A model generated the notes under the pieces. It was not told the DNA's origin, did not search any database, and saw only the letters and a list, made by a program, of their open reading frames with translations. A program made the position numbers and the translations under genes. From DATFKA01 sp035268885 (lineage in GTDB: Bacteria; Bacteroidota; Bacteroidia; Chitinophagales; Saprospiraceae): a DNA stretch of 64,000 nt. Shown here piece after piece: positions 1 to 9,201 of the stretch; position 1 is the stretch's first letter; each line of letters starts with the position of its first letter. Location: NCBI GenBank assembly GCA_035268885.1, contig DATFKA010000098.1, positions 18,883 to 82,882 of the forward strand, in the 5' to 3' direction.

Positions 1-171
1 GATTTTCCTTCCATTCCCACTAAAGTAACCCTCAACGAATTCGTTGAAATATCAAAACGCTACAGCACCGATAAGAGTAAAGATTTTATCAATGGGATTT
101 TAGACCGGCTGATGAAACAACTGAGCGAAGAGGGGCGCATCAACAAGAAGGGTAGGGGCTTAATCGGCTAA
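1..171 (+). CDS. nusB: Transcription antitermination factor NusB, C-terminal fragment (window edge)
   Basis: The window opens inside a reading frame that gives 56 residues and a TAA stop. It contains KVTLNEFVEISKRYST and FINGILDRL, which match the conserved C-terminal helices of NusB. NusB joins NusA, NusE and NusG on boxA RNA to support antitermination on rRNA operons; it acts in the cytoplasm. The start lies outside the window, so length and neighbours upstream cannot be judged. Identity rests on this short but characteristic tail, so confidence is good but not absolute. Confidence 0.82.
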   Translation, partial: DFPSIPTKVTLNEFVEISKRYSTDKSKDFINGILDRLMKQLSEEGRINKKGRGLIG

Positions 172-225
172 GCGCTATACATTTTTGCTTATCTTTCAGG
201 CAAATCTTTATAAAACCAACGATTC

Positions 226-1644
226 ATGAAAAAAGCATTTCTACTTCTTTGCTGTGTAACGGTTTTAGCCCTGGTGCCTTTATCGGCGCAATATAGTGGC
301 AATACCGATGCCCTGTCGATCCGGGGCGTTTTTCCAAACTACCGCTTTCAATTTGAGAATGATATCAACCTATCCGACTTTACGATTGGGGCTCAAATTG
401 AATATACCCGCCATTTAAACGAGGCGCTCAATTTGGCTATTCCACTCAATTTGGCGGTTGCTGAATACCCTCAAGATGGTACTGGTCAAAATTACAATGA
501 TCGGCTATACCTCGGGCTGGATGTTTTATTACAAATAAAACTCTTTGATGGTCAGCGCTTCCTCAATCCGAGTCTATACGCAGGTCTGGGTTTTAACGTA
601 GAAGAATTTGATCAATTTAGAATTAATGCACCCGTCGGACTGGTGCTGGACATGAAACTGGGCGAAAGACTTTATTTATCGCCCAAATTTGAATATAGAA
701 TTGGGTTTGAAGATAACCGAAGTGCTTTGATGCCGGCCCTTGGCTTTAAAATGCTGCTTGGAGAAGGAGCCCCCCGGAAGAACAAAGACCGCGACGGAGA
801 TGGGGTGCCGAATGAAGAAGATCTCTGCCCCGATCAGGCCGGAGTGCCAGGCCTCAACGGTTGTCCGGACCGCGATGGCGACGGAATTACCGACGGCGAT
901 GATAATTGTCCGGATGTAGCGGGTTCGCGTGAACTCAACGGTTGTCCGGACGCGGATGGAGATGGTATTCCCGATCAGGATGATCAATGTCCGACCGAAT
1001 ACGGTCCGGTTAGTAATAATGGTTGTCCTTTGCGCGATAGCGACGGGGATGGCGTAACGGATGATCAGGACCAGTGTCCGAATACGCCAGGATTACCCGC
1101 CCTGGGAGGCTGCCCGGATACCGATTCAGACGGAATTATAGACTCACAGGATCTTTGTCCCCGGGTACCGGGTACCGTGGCGACCAATGGTTGTCCTGAT
1201 ACGGATGGCGATACCGTTATTGATAGTGATGATGACTGCCCGAATACGCCCGGAAGCGTAAGTAATAGAGGCTGTCCTGACCTAAGTGATGAAGATAAGG
1301 CTACCCTGGCCTTTGCTGCTCAGAATATTCAATTTGAAACGGCTAGTGCGACGCTGTTGCCTACATCGCGTTCCATCCTGGATCAGGTTGCGGATATTTT
1401 AAGACGCAATCCTAGTTTTGATGTATCCATTGATGGCCATACAGATAGTATTGGTAGCTCGATTGCTAACCAGCGCCTATCTGAGCAAAGAGCGAAATCT
1501 TGTTATGATTACCTGATCTCTCAGGGGATTCCCGCTAGTCGGATGTCTTATCAGGGCTTGGGAGAATCCCAACCTATTGCAGATAATGCGACCCGGGAAG
1601 GTAGGGAAGAAAATCGTCGGGTAGAGTTTAACATCCAGCAATAA
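226..1644 (+). CDS. OmpA-family outer membrane protein with TSP type-3 calcium-binding repeats
   Basis: The 472-residue protein has a signal peptide (about residues 1-21, ending LSAQ), a predicted beta-barrel region (about 22-185), then seven or so repeats of the form DxDGDGxxDxxDxCPxxxG...GCP (about 186-355), the thrombospondin type-3 calcium-binding pattern. A C-terminal OmpA/MotB peptidoglycan-binding domain follows (about 365-472), with DGHTDSIG near residue 404 and NQRLSEQRAKSC after it. This architecture is common in Bacteroidota outer membrane proteins that tie the outer membrane to peptidoglycan. A weak -7-like TATCTTTC lies at 190-197. It is followed by an intrinsic terminator and is probably a single-gene unit. 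The precise role is not known. Confidence 0.88.
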   Translation: MKKAFLLLCCVTVLALVPLSAQYSGNTDALSIRGVFPNYRFQFENDINLSDFTIGAQIEYTRHLNEALNLAIPLNLAVAEYPQDGTGQNYNDRLYLGLDVLLQIKLFDGQRFLNPSLYAGLGFNVEEFDQFRINAPVGLVLDMKLGERLYLSPKFEYRIGFEDNRSALMPALGFKMLLGEGAPRKNKDRDGDGVPNEEDLCPDQAGVPGLNGCPDRDGDGITDGDDNCPDVAGSRELNGCPDADGDGIPDQDDQCPTEYGPVSNNGCPLRDSDGDGVTDDQDQCPNTPGLPALGGCPDTDSDGIIDSQDLCPRVPGTVATNGCPDTDGDTVIDSDDDCPNTPGSVSNRGCPDLSDEDKATLAFAAQNIQFETASATLLPTSRSILDQVADILRRNPSFDVSIDGHTDSIGSSIANQRLSEQRAKSCYDYLISQGIPASRMSYQGLGESQPIADNATREGREENRRVEFNIQQ

Positions 1645-1665
1645 GCCCCCAAAAGGACGTATTGG

Positions 1666-1706
1666 ACCCCGATCCGTCGCGAAGATGTCGACAGATCGGG
1701 GTTTTT
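1666..1706 (+). terminator. Rho-independent terminator after the OmpA-family gene
   Basis: CCCCGATC (1667-1674) pairs with GATCGGGG (1694-1701) and is followed by TTTTT (1702-1706). It sits 22 bases after the stop codon and upstream of the guaA promoter, so it separates the two transcripts. Confidence 0.75.
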
Positions 1707-1709
1707 ATA

Positions 1710-1740
1710 TTGGCCGAATTCATTTATTGAACTATATTTG
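1710..1740 (+). promoter_or_regulatory. Bacteroidota-type promoter of guaA
   Basis: TATATTTG (1733-1740) fits the -7 consensus TAnnTTTG exactly, and TTG (1710-1712) lies 20 bases upstream, the spacing expected for the -33 element. The box ends only four bases before the ATG at 1745, so the transcript should be leaderless or nearly so. This also argues for 1745 rather than an upstream start for guaA. Confidence 0.6.
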
Positions 1741-1744
1741 CGCT

Positions 1745-3298
1745 ATGAGTGAAAAAATTCTAATCCTGGACTTTGGGTCGCAATATACCCAGTTGATTGC
1801 TCGCCGGGTGCGTGAGCTAAACGTATATAGTGAAATCGTTCCTTTCAATAAAATCCCACCGCTGGACGAATCTTACAAAGGGGTTATTTTGTCGGGAAGT
1901 CCCTTTAGCGTGACGGATAAGCAGGCCTTGCAGGCCGATCTGGATAAACTGATTGGTAAACGACCCGTACTCGGAGTATGCTACGGTGCGCAATACATTG
2001 CTCAGAATTACGGTGGTAAGGTGCAGCGTTCTGAGAAGCGAGAATACGGTAAAGCACTGTTGAGCCGCTGGTATCAAGAGGACCAATTACTAAAAGGGCT
2101 GTCGGAGAATTCACAAGTATGGATGTCGCATGGGGATACCATTATAGCGATTCCACCCCAATTTGAATTGCTGGCGGGTACCGAAGATATCGACGTAGCC
2201 GCTTTTCGTTCCAAGCCTGGGGCATTTGAAGCACCGGTATATTGCTTGCAATTCCATCCGGAGGTTACCCATAGCCTGGACGGTGCGACCTTGTTAAAGA
2301 ACTTTGTGGTAGATATTGCCCAGTGCAGTCAGGACTGGACACCAGCTTCTTTCGTGGAAGATACCGTTGATCAATTGCAGTCAAGAATTGGTTCTGAGCA
2401 CGTATTGCTGGGGCTTTCCGGAGGGGTGGATTCCTCCGTAGCCGCGCGATTATTACAAGAAGCTATTGGGGATAACCTTATTTGTATATTTGTTGATAAT
2501 GGTTTACTGCGCAAAGACGAATTTGAGGAGGTGTTGGCTTCTTACAAAGGTCTGGGACTAAAGGTGGTAGGGGTAGATGCCCGCCAGCAATTTTATGATG
2601 CTCTTAAAGGGATTACCAATCCGGAAGCCAAAAGAAAGGCCATTGGGCGCACCTTTATAGAAGTTTTTGAACAGGAAGCGCACGAATTGGAAAAAAAGGA
2701 CCGAAAAATTGCCTGGCTTGGACAGGGGACCATTTATCCAGACGTAATAGAGTCGGTATCGGTCCACGGCCCCTCGGTAACGATTAAATCTCACCACAAC
2801 GTTGGTGGCTTACCCGAGCGCTTAAAATTAAAGATTGTAGAGCCTTTACGGATGTTATTCAAAGATGAAGTGAGAAAAGTGGGAAGAGAGTTAGGCTTGC
2901 CCCCTTTGATTATCGACCGGCATCCATTTCCGGGCCCCGGGCTTGGAATTCGCATCCTGGGAGATATTACCGCTGAAAAAGTCGCGCTTCTCCAGGAAGC
3001 AGATGCTATTTTTATCAATAACTTACGTAAATTTGGTTTGTATGACAGTGTTTGGCAGGCGGGTACGATCTTATTACCTGTGCAAAGTGTTGGGGTGATG
3101 GGCGATGAACGCACCTACGAACAGGCTGTCGCACTACGAGCAGTGAACTCTTTAGACGGCATGACTGCCGAATGGAGTAAGTTGCCTTATGATTTCCTGG
3201 CCAAAGTGTCGAGTGAGATCATTAATAATGTTAAAGGAATAAATAGAGTTGTATATGATATTAGTACCAAACCGCCTTCTACCATCGAATGGGAATAA
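1745..3298 (+). CDS. guaA: GMP synthase (glutamine-hydrolysing)
   Basis: GuaA converts XMP, ATP and glutamine to GMP in purine synthesis. The 517-residue protein has the class I glutamine amidotransferase domain first (nucleophile C79 in GVCYGAQ, H171 and E173 in QFHPEV), then the ATP pyrophosphatase domain with the P-loop SGGVDS at 225-230, and the GMP synthase dimerisation domain ending in KPPSTIEWE. Length matches the family (about 510-525). An in-frame upstream start at 1685 exists but lies inside the preceding terminator, so the ATG at 1745, giving MSEKILILDFG, is chosen. The following lipoprotein gene overlaps its 3' end. Confidence 0.97.
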   Translation: MSEKILILDFGSQYTQLIARRVRELNVYSEIVPFNKIPPLDESYKGVILSGSPFSVTDKQALQADLDKLIGKRPVLGVCYGAQYIAQNYGGKVQRSEKREYGKALLSRWYQEDQLLKGLSENSQVWMSHGDTIIAIPPQFELLAGTEDIDVAAFRSKPGAFEAPVYCLQFHPEVTHSLDGATLLKNFVVDIAQCSQDWTPASFVEDTVDQLQSRIGSEHVLLGLSGGVDSSVAARLLQEAIGDNLICIFVDNGLLRKDEFEEVLASYKGLGLKVVGVDARQQFYDALKGITNPEAKRKAIGRTFIEVFEQEAHELEKKDRKIAWLGQGTIYPDVIESVSVHGPSVTIKSHHNVGGLPERLKLKIVEPLRMLFKDEVRKVGRELGLPPLIIDRHPFPGPGLGIRILGDITAEKVALLQEADAIFINNLRKFGLYDSVWQAGTILLPVQSVGVMGDERTYEQAVALRAVNSLDGMTAEWSKLPYDFLAKVSSEIINNVKGINRVVYDISTKPPSTIEWE

Positions 3299-4733
3299 AG
3301 CTTATGGGTTAATCATTCTTTTGGTGGTGGGCCTTTCTTCCTGTGGAATCCTTTCTCCTGCCTCCAAGGGTAATCGATCCGGAGATACTACCGAGAAATC
3401 CGACGATGATCTTCCGCCCATCAGTGGAACCCGGGTCTACGATCCGGTTCAGCAACGCTGGATTACGGTACAAGCAGCTCCCAAAGAAAAAATGGATACC
3501 CTGGCATTTGCGGATGTATCCACATCGCGTATTCCGCCCATTACCATGGATGGTGTGAACCAATACCTACCCAATAGTGCCACCGGGGTACAATTGGAGA
3601 AATACCGGATGGCTTTGCTGCTTCCTTTTTTATCTAACCGGACTAATCCTGATGCCGAAGAAATTGATAATTCAGTGACGAATTGGTCCCTTCAGTTTTA
3701 CGCTGGAGCGAAAATGGCCTTACAAGAACTGGGGCAAGATAATAAGGTGAGTCTGGAAGTAAGTGTAATGGATACGGAGGGAAGTCCTCAACGCGTTCAG
3801 AATCTATTGGGTAGCCGGGTGGAAATGACTAACGCGAATGTAATTATCGGTCCTTACCGGCGAGAGAATATCCGACTGGTGGCCGACTTTGCCAAGCAAC
3901 AGGGAGCACTACATATCTCGCCGTACAGTGCAGCCACCAATCTGACCAGCGAAAACGCCAACTTTGTCCAGGTGAGTCCTTCTTTGGAAACGCATTGTGA
4001 GAATCTACTGCAGCACGCCAGAAATGAGTTTGAACCCGAAGAAATCGTATTGGTCGCACGCAATATTCCCATCGAGAAAAAATGTATCGCTACCCTTCAA
4101 AAAGAACATTTCAATATTCTGGAGACCAGCTACGCAGATTCTCTGGCGACTCTAATCGCACCGCAGGATCCTACTGATTTCTTAGAAATGGATATTTCCA
4201 GCTATTTCGAAGCGGAAGAAAAATTAGCTTTTATCGTACCCAGTTGGGCAGATGAGTCATTCATCTACAGCTTCCTCCGGAAAATTGACCTGGAGCGAGA
4301 CGACGAAACACAGCAGGTGGTGGTTTACGGCTTACCGCAGTGGATGAATTTTGAGAATATCGATTTCGAATATTATGAGAAGTTAAACGTCCGGGTAAGT
4401 AGTAACAGTTTCGTAGATAAAGCAGACGAAAGGGTAAAGACTTTCCAGCGTAATTACTACGATAAATATGGGAAAATCCCTGAGGACGAGGCCTTTTTAG
4501 GTTATGACTTAATACTTTACCTCGGTCAGATGCTCGCTGAGTACGGAACGGGTTTTATGGAAGTACCCAAAGAGCAGCAAATGATTGACCTTATGCACGC
4601 TAAGTTTAATTTTCAGCCGGTGCTACAAAATTCGCCAAATTCGGTAGAGCTCAACTTGATTGACCGGTACGAGAATAAATACGTCAATATCCTGGAGTTT
4701 AATAATTACGCCTTTGAGCGATCAGGTCAATAA
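3255..4733 (+). CDS. Lipoprotein with type I periplasmic-binding fold (ABC substrate-binding/LpoA-like)
   Basis: The protein has about 492 residues. It begins with a lipoprotein signal (hydrophobic stretch LIILLVVG then lipobox LSSC, C30). From about residue 110 it shows a periplasmic-binding-protein fold of the leucine-binding type: YRMALLLPFL, a Q-F-Y-x-G-A-x-M-A segment, and VIIGPYRRENIR. Homologous lipoproteins beside guaA in Bacteroidota are usually called amino acid ABC transporter substrate-binding proteins, often with LysM domains; no LysM is seen here and no ABC permease is nearby. An envelope sensing or LpoA-like role is equally possible. The ATG at 3255 lies within guaA (44-base overlap); a TTG at 3249 is an alternative. 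The overlap suggests translational coupling. Confidence 0.72.
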   Translation: MILVPNRLLPSNGNKAYGLIILLVVGLSSCGILSPASKGNRSGDTTEKSDDDLPPISGTRVYDPVQQRWITVQAAPKEKMDTLAFADVSTSRIPPITMDGVNQYLPNSATGVQLEKYRMALLLPFLSNRTNPDAEEIDNSVTNWSLQFYAGAKMALQELGQDNKVSLEVSVMDTEGSPQRVQNLLGSRVEMTNANVIIGPYRRENIRLVADFAKQQGALHISPYSAATNLTSENANFVQVSPSLETHCENLLQHARNEFEPEEIVLVARNIPIEKKCIATLQKEHFNILETSYADSLATLIAPQDPTDFLEMDISSYFEAEEKLAFIVPSWADESFIYSFLRKIDLERDDETQQVVVYGLPQWMNFENIDFEYYEKLNVRVSSNSFVDKADERVKTFQRNYYDKYGKIPEDEAFLGYDLILYLGQMLAEYGTGFMEVPKEQQMIDLMHAKFNFQPVLQNSPNSVELNLIDRYENKYVNILEFNNYAFERSGQ

Positions 4734-4762
4734 TCACCTAAGCGTAGTAAAACGATACTGTT

Positions 4763-5413
4763 ATTGGTAAGAAGATAAGACCAGAAAGACTGGAGAGAAT
4801 TAAAGAGGTTGTTGCTCGTAGACAACCGGACCTAACCGTTATCCTGGAGAATGTGCACGATCCGTTTAACATCGGCGCCGTATTGCGTTCCTGCGACTCC
4901 GTGGGGATTCGAGAAGTGTTTGTCGTCTATACCGACCCCAATCTTTTAACCAATCGATTGAGTATTGGTCGCCGTACCGCTATGGGGACCCAAAAGTGGG
5001 TGGACGTGCATTTATACACAGAGCTGGAATATTGCATGGAAACCGTTAAGTCCCGGTATGACAAAATTTATTCTACTCAAATTTCAGAAAGCAGCAAATC
5101 TATCTATGATTATGATCTAACGGAGAGTGTTGCTCTAATATTTGGTAATGAGAGCGATGGGTTATCCCAAGAGATTTTAGCCTATTCAGACGGTAATTTT
5201 TTGATTCCGCAGTGGGGCATGGCTCAAAGTCTGAATATCTCGGTGGCCTGTGCTATTACCCTCTACGAAGCTCAGCGGCAAAGACACGCTAAAGGTTTTT
5301 ACGAAAGTAACCCTACAAGCCCAACGGAGCAAAAGGCCCTACTGGAGGATTATCTGAATCGTCACTTCGGAGATTTTTCAGGAAAGGAAATCAGCCCTAA
5401 GCAACGCCCTTAG
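4763..5413 (+). CDS. TrmH/SpoU-family RNA methyltransferase, apparent non-canonical start
   Basis: This SPOUT methyltransferase 2'-O-methylates tRNA or rRNA using S-adenosylmethionine. The family core is clear: NVHDPFNIGAVLRSCDSVG, the motif 2 region IFGNESDGLS, and motif 3 PQWGMAQSLNISVACAI. The only ATG, GTG or TTG in frame is GTG 4853, but starting there removes the first beta strand and the conserved RPERL...RRQPDLTVILEN segment that reads in frame from about 4775. Upstream in-frame stops (TAG 4745, TAA 4748) limit the start to ATT 4763 or ATA 4775. I give the ATT start, about 216 residues. A sequence error in an ATG is an alternative. It probably shares a transcript with the lipoprotein before it. 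Confidence 0.83.
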   Translation: MGKKIRPERLERIKEVVARRQPDLTVILENVHDPFNIGAVLRSCDSVGIREVFVVYTDPNLLTNRLSIGRRTAMGTQKWVDVHLYTELEYCMETVKSRYDKIYSTQISESSKSIYDYDLTESVALIFGNESDGLSQEILAYSDGNFLIPQWGMAQSLNISVACAITLYEAQRQRHAKGFYESNPTSPTEQKALLEDYLNRHFGDFSGKEISPKQRP

Positions 5414-5416
5414 ACC

Positions 5417-6970
5417 CTACTGTTTAACAATCATTTTAGTAGCCAAACGAGCTCCCTCCTGGTAGCGGTAGTAATAAGTGCCAGCTGGCAAATGGGCGGC
5501 ATCCCAGTAGACCGAGTGTTGTCCTTCTCCCATATCCTGATCTAAAAGCACGGCTAATTCACTGCCCATAGCATCAAATACACTAAGGCGAACCCGGCTG
5601 CCCTGACTACGGAACTGGATGCGAATATCCTGTTTAAATGGATTGGGAAATGCACTGATTTCTACTGGGGTAAAAGTAACGTCCAGGGTAGAGGTGGCCA
5701 GGTTACAGTCTCTGATCACGGGTATATGCTGATAATTGGCATGAAGTAAGGCGCTTACTTTTGAGGACTCCACCCCAAACCAATCTTCGAGAATCGAGCC
5801 GTAAATGTCTCTGAAATCGTACTGCATCGGGATACCCTCCTGTACTTCGGTGTCTTGGCGTATTTCCGGGTTGTCACCCAAAACCTGCGGATTAGCACAA
5901 CTACCAAAAACAAAGAGCGGAGCGGCCGTACCGTGATCCGTACCCAGACTGAAATTAGAGCGAATCTGTCGGCCGAATTCTGAAAAAGTAAGACCGATGA
6001 CCCGCTCTTCGAGACTCTGCGCCTGCAGGTCCTGCTGAAAAGCGAGAATAGCCTCCGAAAGGGTTTTGAGTAGGGTAGCGTGTTCACCTGCTATTGGATC
6101 GCCTTCTACCACCTGGTTGGCGTGCGTATCAAATCCGCCCAGACTGGCGATATACACCTTGGTTTTTAGCCCACCGGAGATTAATAAAGCAATATTCTTA
6201 AGCTGGTTAGCGAAGTTGGTTTCCGGATAATCCAGTTGGTTACTTCCTTTTTCGGCGGCTTCGGAGATGCCAGTGGCGTATTCGTTGGATTGGGCAATGG
6301 TCGTACGTAAAAAAGTTAATTCCTCTCCATAAGGAGAGTCGGGAGCCATCATTTCGTTCGATTCCGCCAGGGGAGAAAGAGAGAAGGGGTCGCTTAGAGT
6401 CATACTAAAATTAGAGGCGACGCCCTGACAGGTTTCCGAAACGACATTACCCATGGTAATGGCAAAAGGATCAGGGTAGTCTGGATTGGGATAGGATTCC
6501 GGGAAAGTCGAATGATCCTCTTCAAAATAGCGTCCTAACCAGCCCGTTGTCCATGATTCTTCCGCCGGAGAAGCGGATTGCCAGATATCCATTGAGCGAA
6601 AATGAGATCGGTTTTGGTTGGGGTAACCTACACTCTGTACCATATTTAGTTTGCCCTCTTCCCAAAGGGTCTTTATACCCGTCATTTCCGGGTGAAACCC
6701 AATGGTATCCGTGACTGGAATGATGCGATTAGCGGGTATGATTACGTTGGACCGTAAATTGGCGAGCGTATCGTAGTGGTTTAGGGGAATAAGAGTGTTG
6801 AGTCCATCATTCCCCCCGTTGAGCTGAATGAGTACTAGCACCCGATCATTCTCAGGGTCTACCTCATCAAAAAGGCTCGGCCTTGCCAGGGCTGAAAGTC
6901 GCATTCCGTTAAAGAGTAAAGGTAGACTCAGGGCGGTGCCCGTGGATTTTATGAAGTTTCTTCTTTTCAT
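5417..6970 (-). CDS. DUF1501 protein with type IX secretion sorting domain
   Basis: The 517-residue protein begins KRRNFIKSTG followed by a hydrophobic stretch and SALA, which resembles a twin-arginine signal. The body is a DUF1501 domain (sulfatase-like fold): VLVLIQLNGGNDGLN near residue 45, QNRSHFRSMDIWQ, GGFDTHANQ and FSEFGRQIRSN. The last 80 residues (from about 435) form a type A type IX sorting tail: FPNPF, then LSVFDAMGSEL and the end TKMIVKQ. It follows the DUF1800 gene by 83 bases; the two families are habitual partners, and the reaction they carry out is not established. It is probably exported to the surface. Confidence 0.88.
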   Translation of the reverse strand: MKRRNFIKSTGTALSLPLLFNGMRLSALARPSLFDEVDPENDRVLVLIQLNGGNDGLNTLIPLNHYDTLANLRSNVIIPANRIIPVTDTIGFHPEMTGIKTLWEEGKLNMVQSVGYPNQNRSHFRSMDIWQSASPAEESWTTGWLGRYFEEDHSTFPESYPNPDYPDPFAITMGNVVSETCQGVASNFSMTLSDPFSLSPLAESNEMMAPDSPYGEELTFLRTTIAQSNEYATGISEAAEKGSNQLDYPETNFANQLKNIALLISGGLKTKVYIASLGGFDTHANQVVEGDPIAGEHATLLKTLSEAILAFQQDLQAQSLEERVIGLTFSEFGRQIRSNFSLGTDHGTAAPLFVFGSCANPQVLGDNPEIRQDTEVQEGIPMQYDFRDIYGSILEDWFGVESSKVSALLHANYQHIPVIRDCNLATSTLDVTFTPVEISAFPNPFKQDIRIQFRSQGSRVRLSVFDAMGSELAVLLDQDMGEGQHSVYWDAAHLPAGTYYYRYQEGARLATKMIVKQ

Positions 6971-7053
6971 TATATGGTTTTTTGGGCCTTAATTCGTAAT
7001 AATATTTTACCCATTCGTAATTTTCTTTTTATTCTTTTTACAAGAAAATACTG

Positions 7054-8772
7054 CTAACTCAAATAATACTCTGGAAGGCTAAACATTTTTCTCAAAAGTG
7101 TGCGCAGCTTGAGCTCAACAGAAGCTCTAATTTCATTATTGGAGGGATCTTCCCGATATAAATTGTACTCTACCGTCCATTCGAAGTCGGGCAGGCCGGG
7201 AATAAGGATTTCTTTTAGCCCCGTCAACTGCTCCTCTGTAATGGATTGTGGATAAAAACGATCAGCTAGTTCTTGAATTAGTAAATTGGGATCGCCGGGT
7301 TGACTTAGTTGCGCAACCATATCGAATACATCTATTTGCAATTGTCGATTACCCGGAAGGCGAAAACCTACGGTAGCAAATACATCCGTCAGTAGCATCC
7401 GCGGCCGTAGGGTAGAGGAATTGATCCAGATACGGTAAAAAACGGGCTCTTGATAATAAGCTTTCCAGCCCGCTACCGAAGGAGGCGCGAAATACTCCAT
7501 TTCCATGCTCCCTATAAAGCCGTAAAGCTGTACTCCGAAGTCGTAGTAGAATTTTAGATTATCCTTTGGTACCGTGATTTCGTTTTGTTTAAAGAGTCCC
7601 AGCGCAAAGTCGTAGGGGTTCTTAATCATTGGACCACGATTCAATACATCAAAAAAATGCTGGCTGCCGAGTAGCATTTTCAGAGTGGGTTTAATCTCAT
7701 ATTCCTGATCGATCAGTATCTGGGCCAATGGCTCGATAATCGTATTTTCAATGTTTTCGTCGATTTCGTAGTACACAAACCAGCGGTACAATTTCCGGCA
7801 AATGAAACGAGCCACTTCCCTTTGTCGAAAAATAATATCCACTACGGTCTTATATTCTTCTTCCCCCTGATTACTGATCAGCGCATTGTCGAAGCGATGC
7901 GAGAGTTGTTTTTCTCCCTGGTCGTGTCGGAAGGGACGAAATACGGCCTGTACTGCTATATCTTCGGATGGAGTGAAGTAACCCTGGTCTCGCCAGCCGG
8001 TAAGCGCTCTGGCGACCTCCCGTACATCGTCTTCTGTGTAGTGAGTATAATCTCCGGGACCGGCCAAAGGTCCCTTTCCAATCGTAAATAATTCTAATAA
8101 CTCCCGTGCAAAATTTTCGTTAGGCGAAGCGGCGGCATTTTGGTTACCATTTAAGAACCGAAGCATAGCCGGATCAATAATCATAGCCTTGACCAGTTCT
8201 CGGAAATTACCCCAGGCCTCAGAGCGAAGTAAGCTGATGTATCGATATACGTACTTCGGGTCATTCACATTGGCTACAGCAAAGTGATTATTCCAGAATA
8301 AGGTCAATTTCTCTCTGATGGAGATCCCTTCTTCCAGTAGGGTGTGGACTTGCCAGCCGACCAGGCTCCGGGTTCGGTAATTTCTTACTTCTGGTTCATT
8401 GATGTAAGGCGCTTCAACCCAGGTCTCACCAATCGCAACGTAGGGATCTTTTTGAGAAAAGAAATTGACGGGTGGATCTGGTTGTACCTGATCAGAAAAA
8501 AGTAAATTCAGACTTTCCGCTAGTCCCAGGTTTACGGATTGTTGTATCTGTTCGGCGGTACAGCCAAAAGTAGTACGCCGTAGCAAGTGGTTGGCTTCTG
8601 CGAAGGTCCAATCGCCAGAATGGGGAGATAACTGGTCGATCTGAAGCCCTGAGTTGACTGATAAGGTTGGGTTCATGAGCAATGGTATATTGGTGATGAG
8701 TGATTCTTTGACCAGGCTTCCGGTGAAAGGTTTAAAAGAGAAGGGCGATTTTTTATTTTCAAGCTGGGTCAT
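7054..8772 (-). CDS. DUF1800 domain protein
   Basis: The 572-residue protein has the DUF1800 signature HLLRRTTFGCT near residue 65, then FWNNHFAV, NENFARELLELFTIG and the GW(R/K) segments VARALTGWRDQGY and PSVAGWKAYY, all typical. No convincing signal peptide is seen at the N-terminus, although most family members are thought to be exported. DUF1800 and DUF1501 genes occur together across Planctomycetes, Bacteroidota and Proteobacteria; their biochemistry is unresolved. It is the first gene of the minus-strand pair. Confidence 0.87.
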   Translation of the reverse strand: MTQLENKKSPFSFKPFTGSLVKESLITNIPLLMNPTLSVNSGLQIDQLSPHSGDWTFAEANHLLRRTTFGCTAEQIQQSVNLGLAESLNLLFSDQVQPDPPVNFFSQKDPYVAIGETWVEAPYINEPEVRNYRTRSLVGWQVHTLLEEGISIREKLTLFWNNHFAVANVNDPKYVYRYISLLRSEAWGNFRELVKAMIIDPAMLRFLNGNQNAAASPNENFARELLELFTIGKGPLAGPGDYTHYTEDDVREVARALTGWRDQGYFTPSEDIAVQAVFRPFRHDQGEKQLSHRFDNALISNQGEEEYKTVVDIIFRQREVARFICRKLYRWFVYYEIDENIENTIIEPLAQILIDQEYEIKPTLKMLLGSQHFFDVLNRGPMIKNPYDFALGLFKQNEITVPKDNLKFYYDFGVQLYGFIGSMEMEYFAPPSVAGWKAYYQEPVFYRIWINSSTLRPRMLLTDVFATVGFRLPGNRQLQIDVFDMVAQLSQPGDPNLLIQELADRFYPQSITEEQLTGLKEILIPGLPDFEWTVEYNLYREDPSNNEIRASVELKLRTLLRKMFSLPEYYLS

Positions 8773-8948
8773 GGCAATAAAATTGCAAACAAATGGTTAA
8801 GATTTTTAAATAGCCACCTGGAAACAGACAAATAGTTTTATTTTAGCAAAAAATTATAATACCATGAAATACCCATGCGCCTAAGGCGCACCAAAACGTG
8901 GATGAATATAGGGAAGCTGCTTAGTGATTGTAGTTTTTGCCCTTTAGT

Positions 8949-9201
8949 GCATCTTCTTTTTGACCGCAAAAAGAAGCAAAAAATCCCCGCTAAGATTAGC
9001 CATTTCTTAATCCGCCTAAAGCGGACTACCTGTGTAAATCCTAAATACGGCAAACTCGCGCGAAATAGGGAGTACTAAACTTAATGGTAGTGTGAACTTG
9101 GCATAGTCGGTAAGCCTGGGGTTTTGGTTTCACTCAAACAAGGCCAGCTTTTTAACGGCTTCTTCCTGACGACTTCGCTAAAATGGCTGAGACGCGGGAA
9201 T
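8949..9201 (+). repeat. Structured intergenic repeat, copy A (in the gene-free gap 8773-9353)
   Basis: This 250-base block is repeated in diverged form at 16121-16370, same orientation. It contains a perfect hairpin CTTCTTTTT/AAAAAGAAG (8953-8961 with 8968-8976), then TTAGCCATTTCTT, GGCAAACTCGCGCG, and a conserved end GACTTCGC...AAATGGCTGAGACGCGGGA. A second hairpin TCCGC/GCGGA lies at 9011-9025. Just upstream of the block is TGCGCC/GGCGCA (8876-8890). Downstream, GCCAAATGG is repeated directly (9228, 9251). Short open frames across it are not conserved between copies, so it is probably non-coding. The rest of the gap 8773-9353 shows nothing else recognisable beyond the divergent promoter regions. 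Confidence 0.7.

Noticed and set aside
786..1281. Tandem DNA repeats in the OmpA-family gene
   Set aside because: They encode TSP3 calcium-binding repeats, so they are protein repeats rather than a CRISPR or satellite.
4853..5413. GTG 4853 as the true start of the TrmH gene
   Set aside because: It would remove the first strand and a conserved N-terminal segment that reads in frame just upstream.
8875..9078. 67-residue frame across repeat copy A
   Set aside because: Not preserved in copy B; hairpin and block conservation explain the sequence better than coding.
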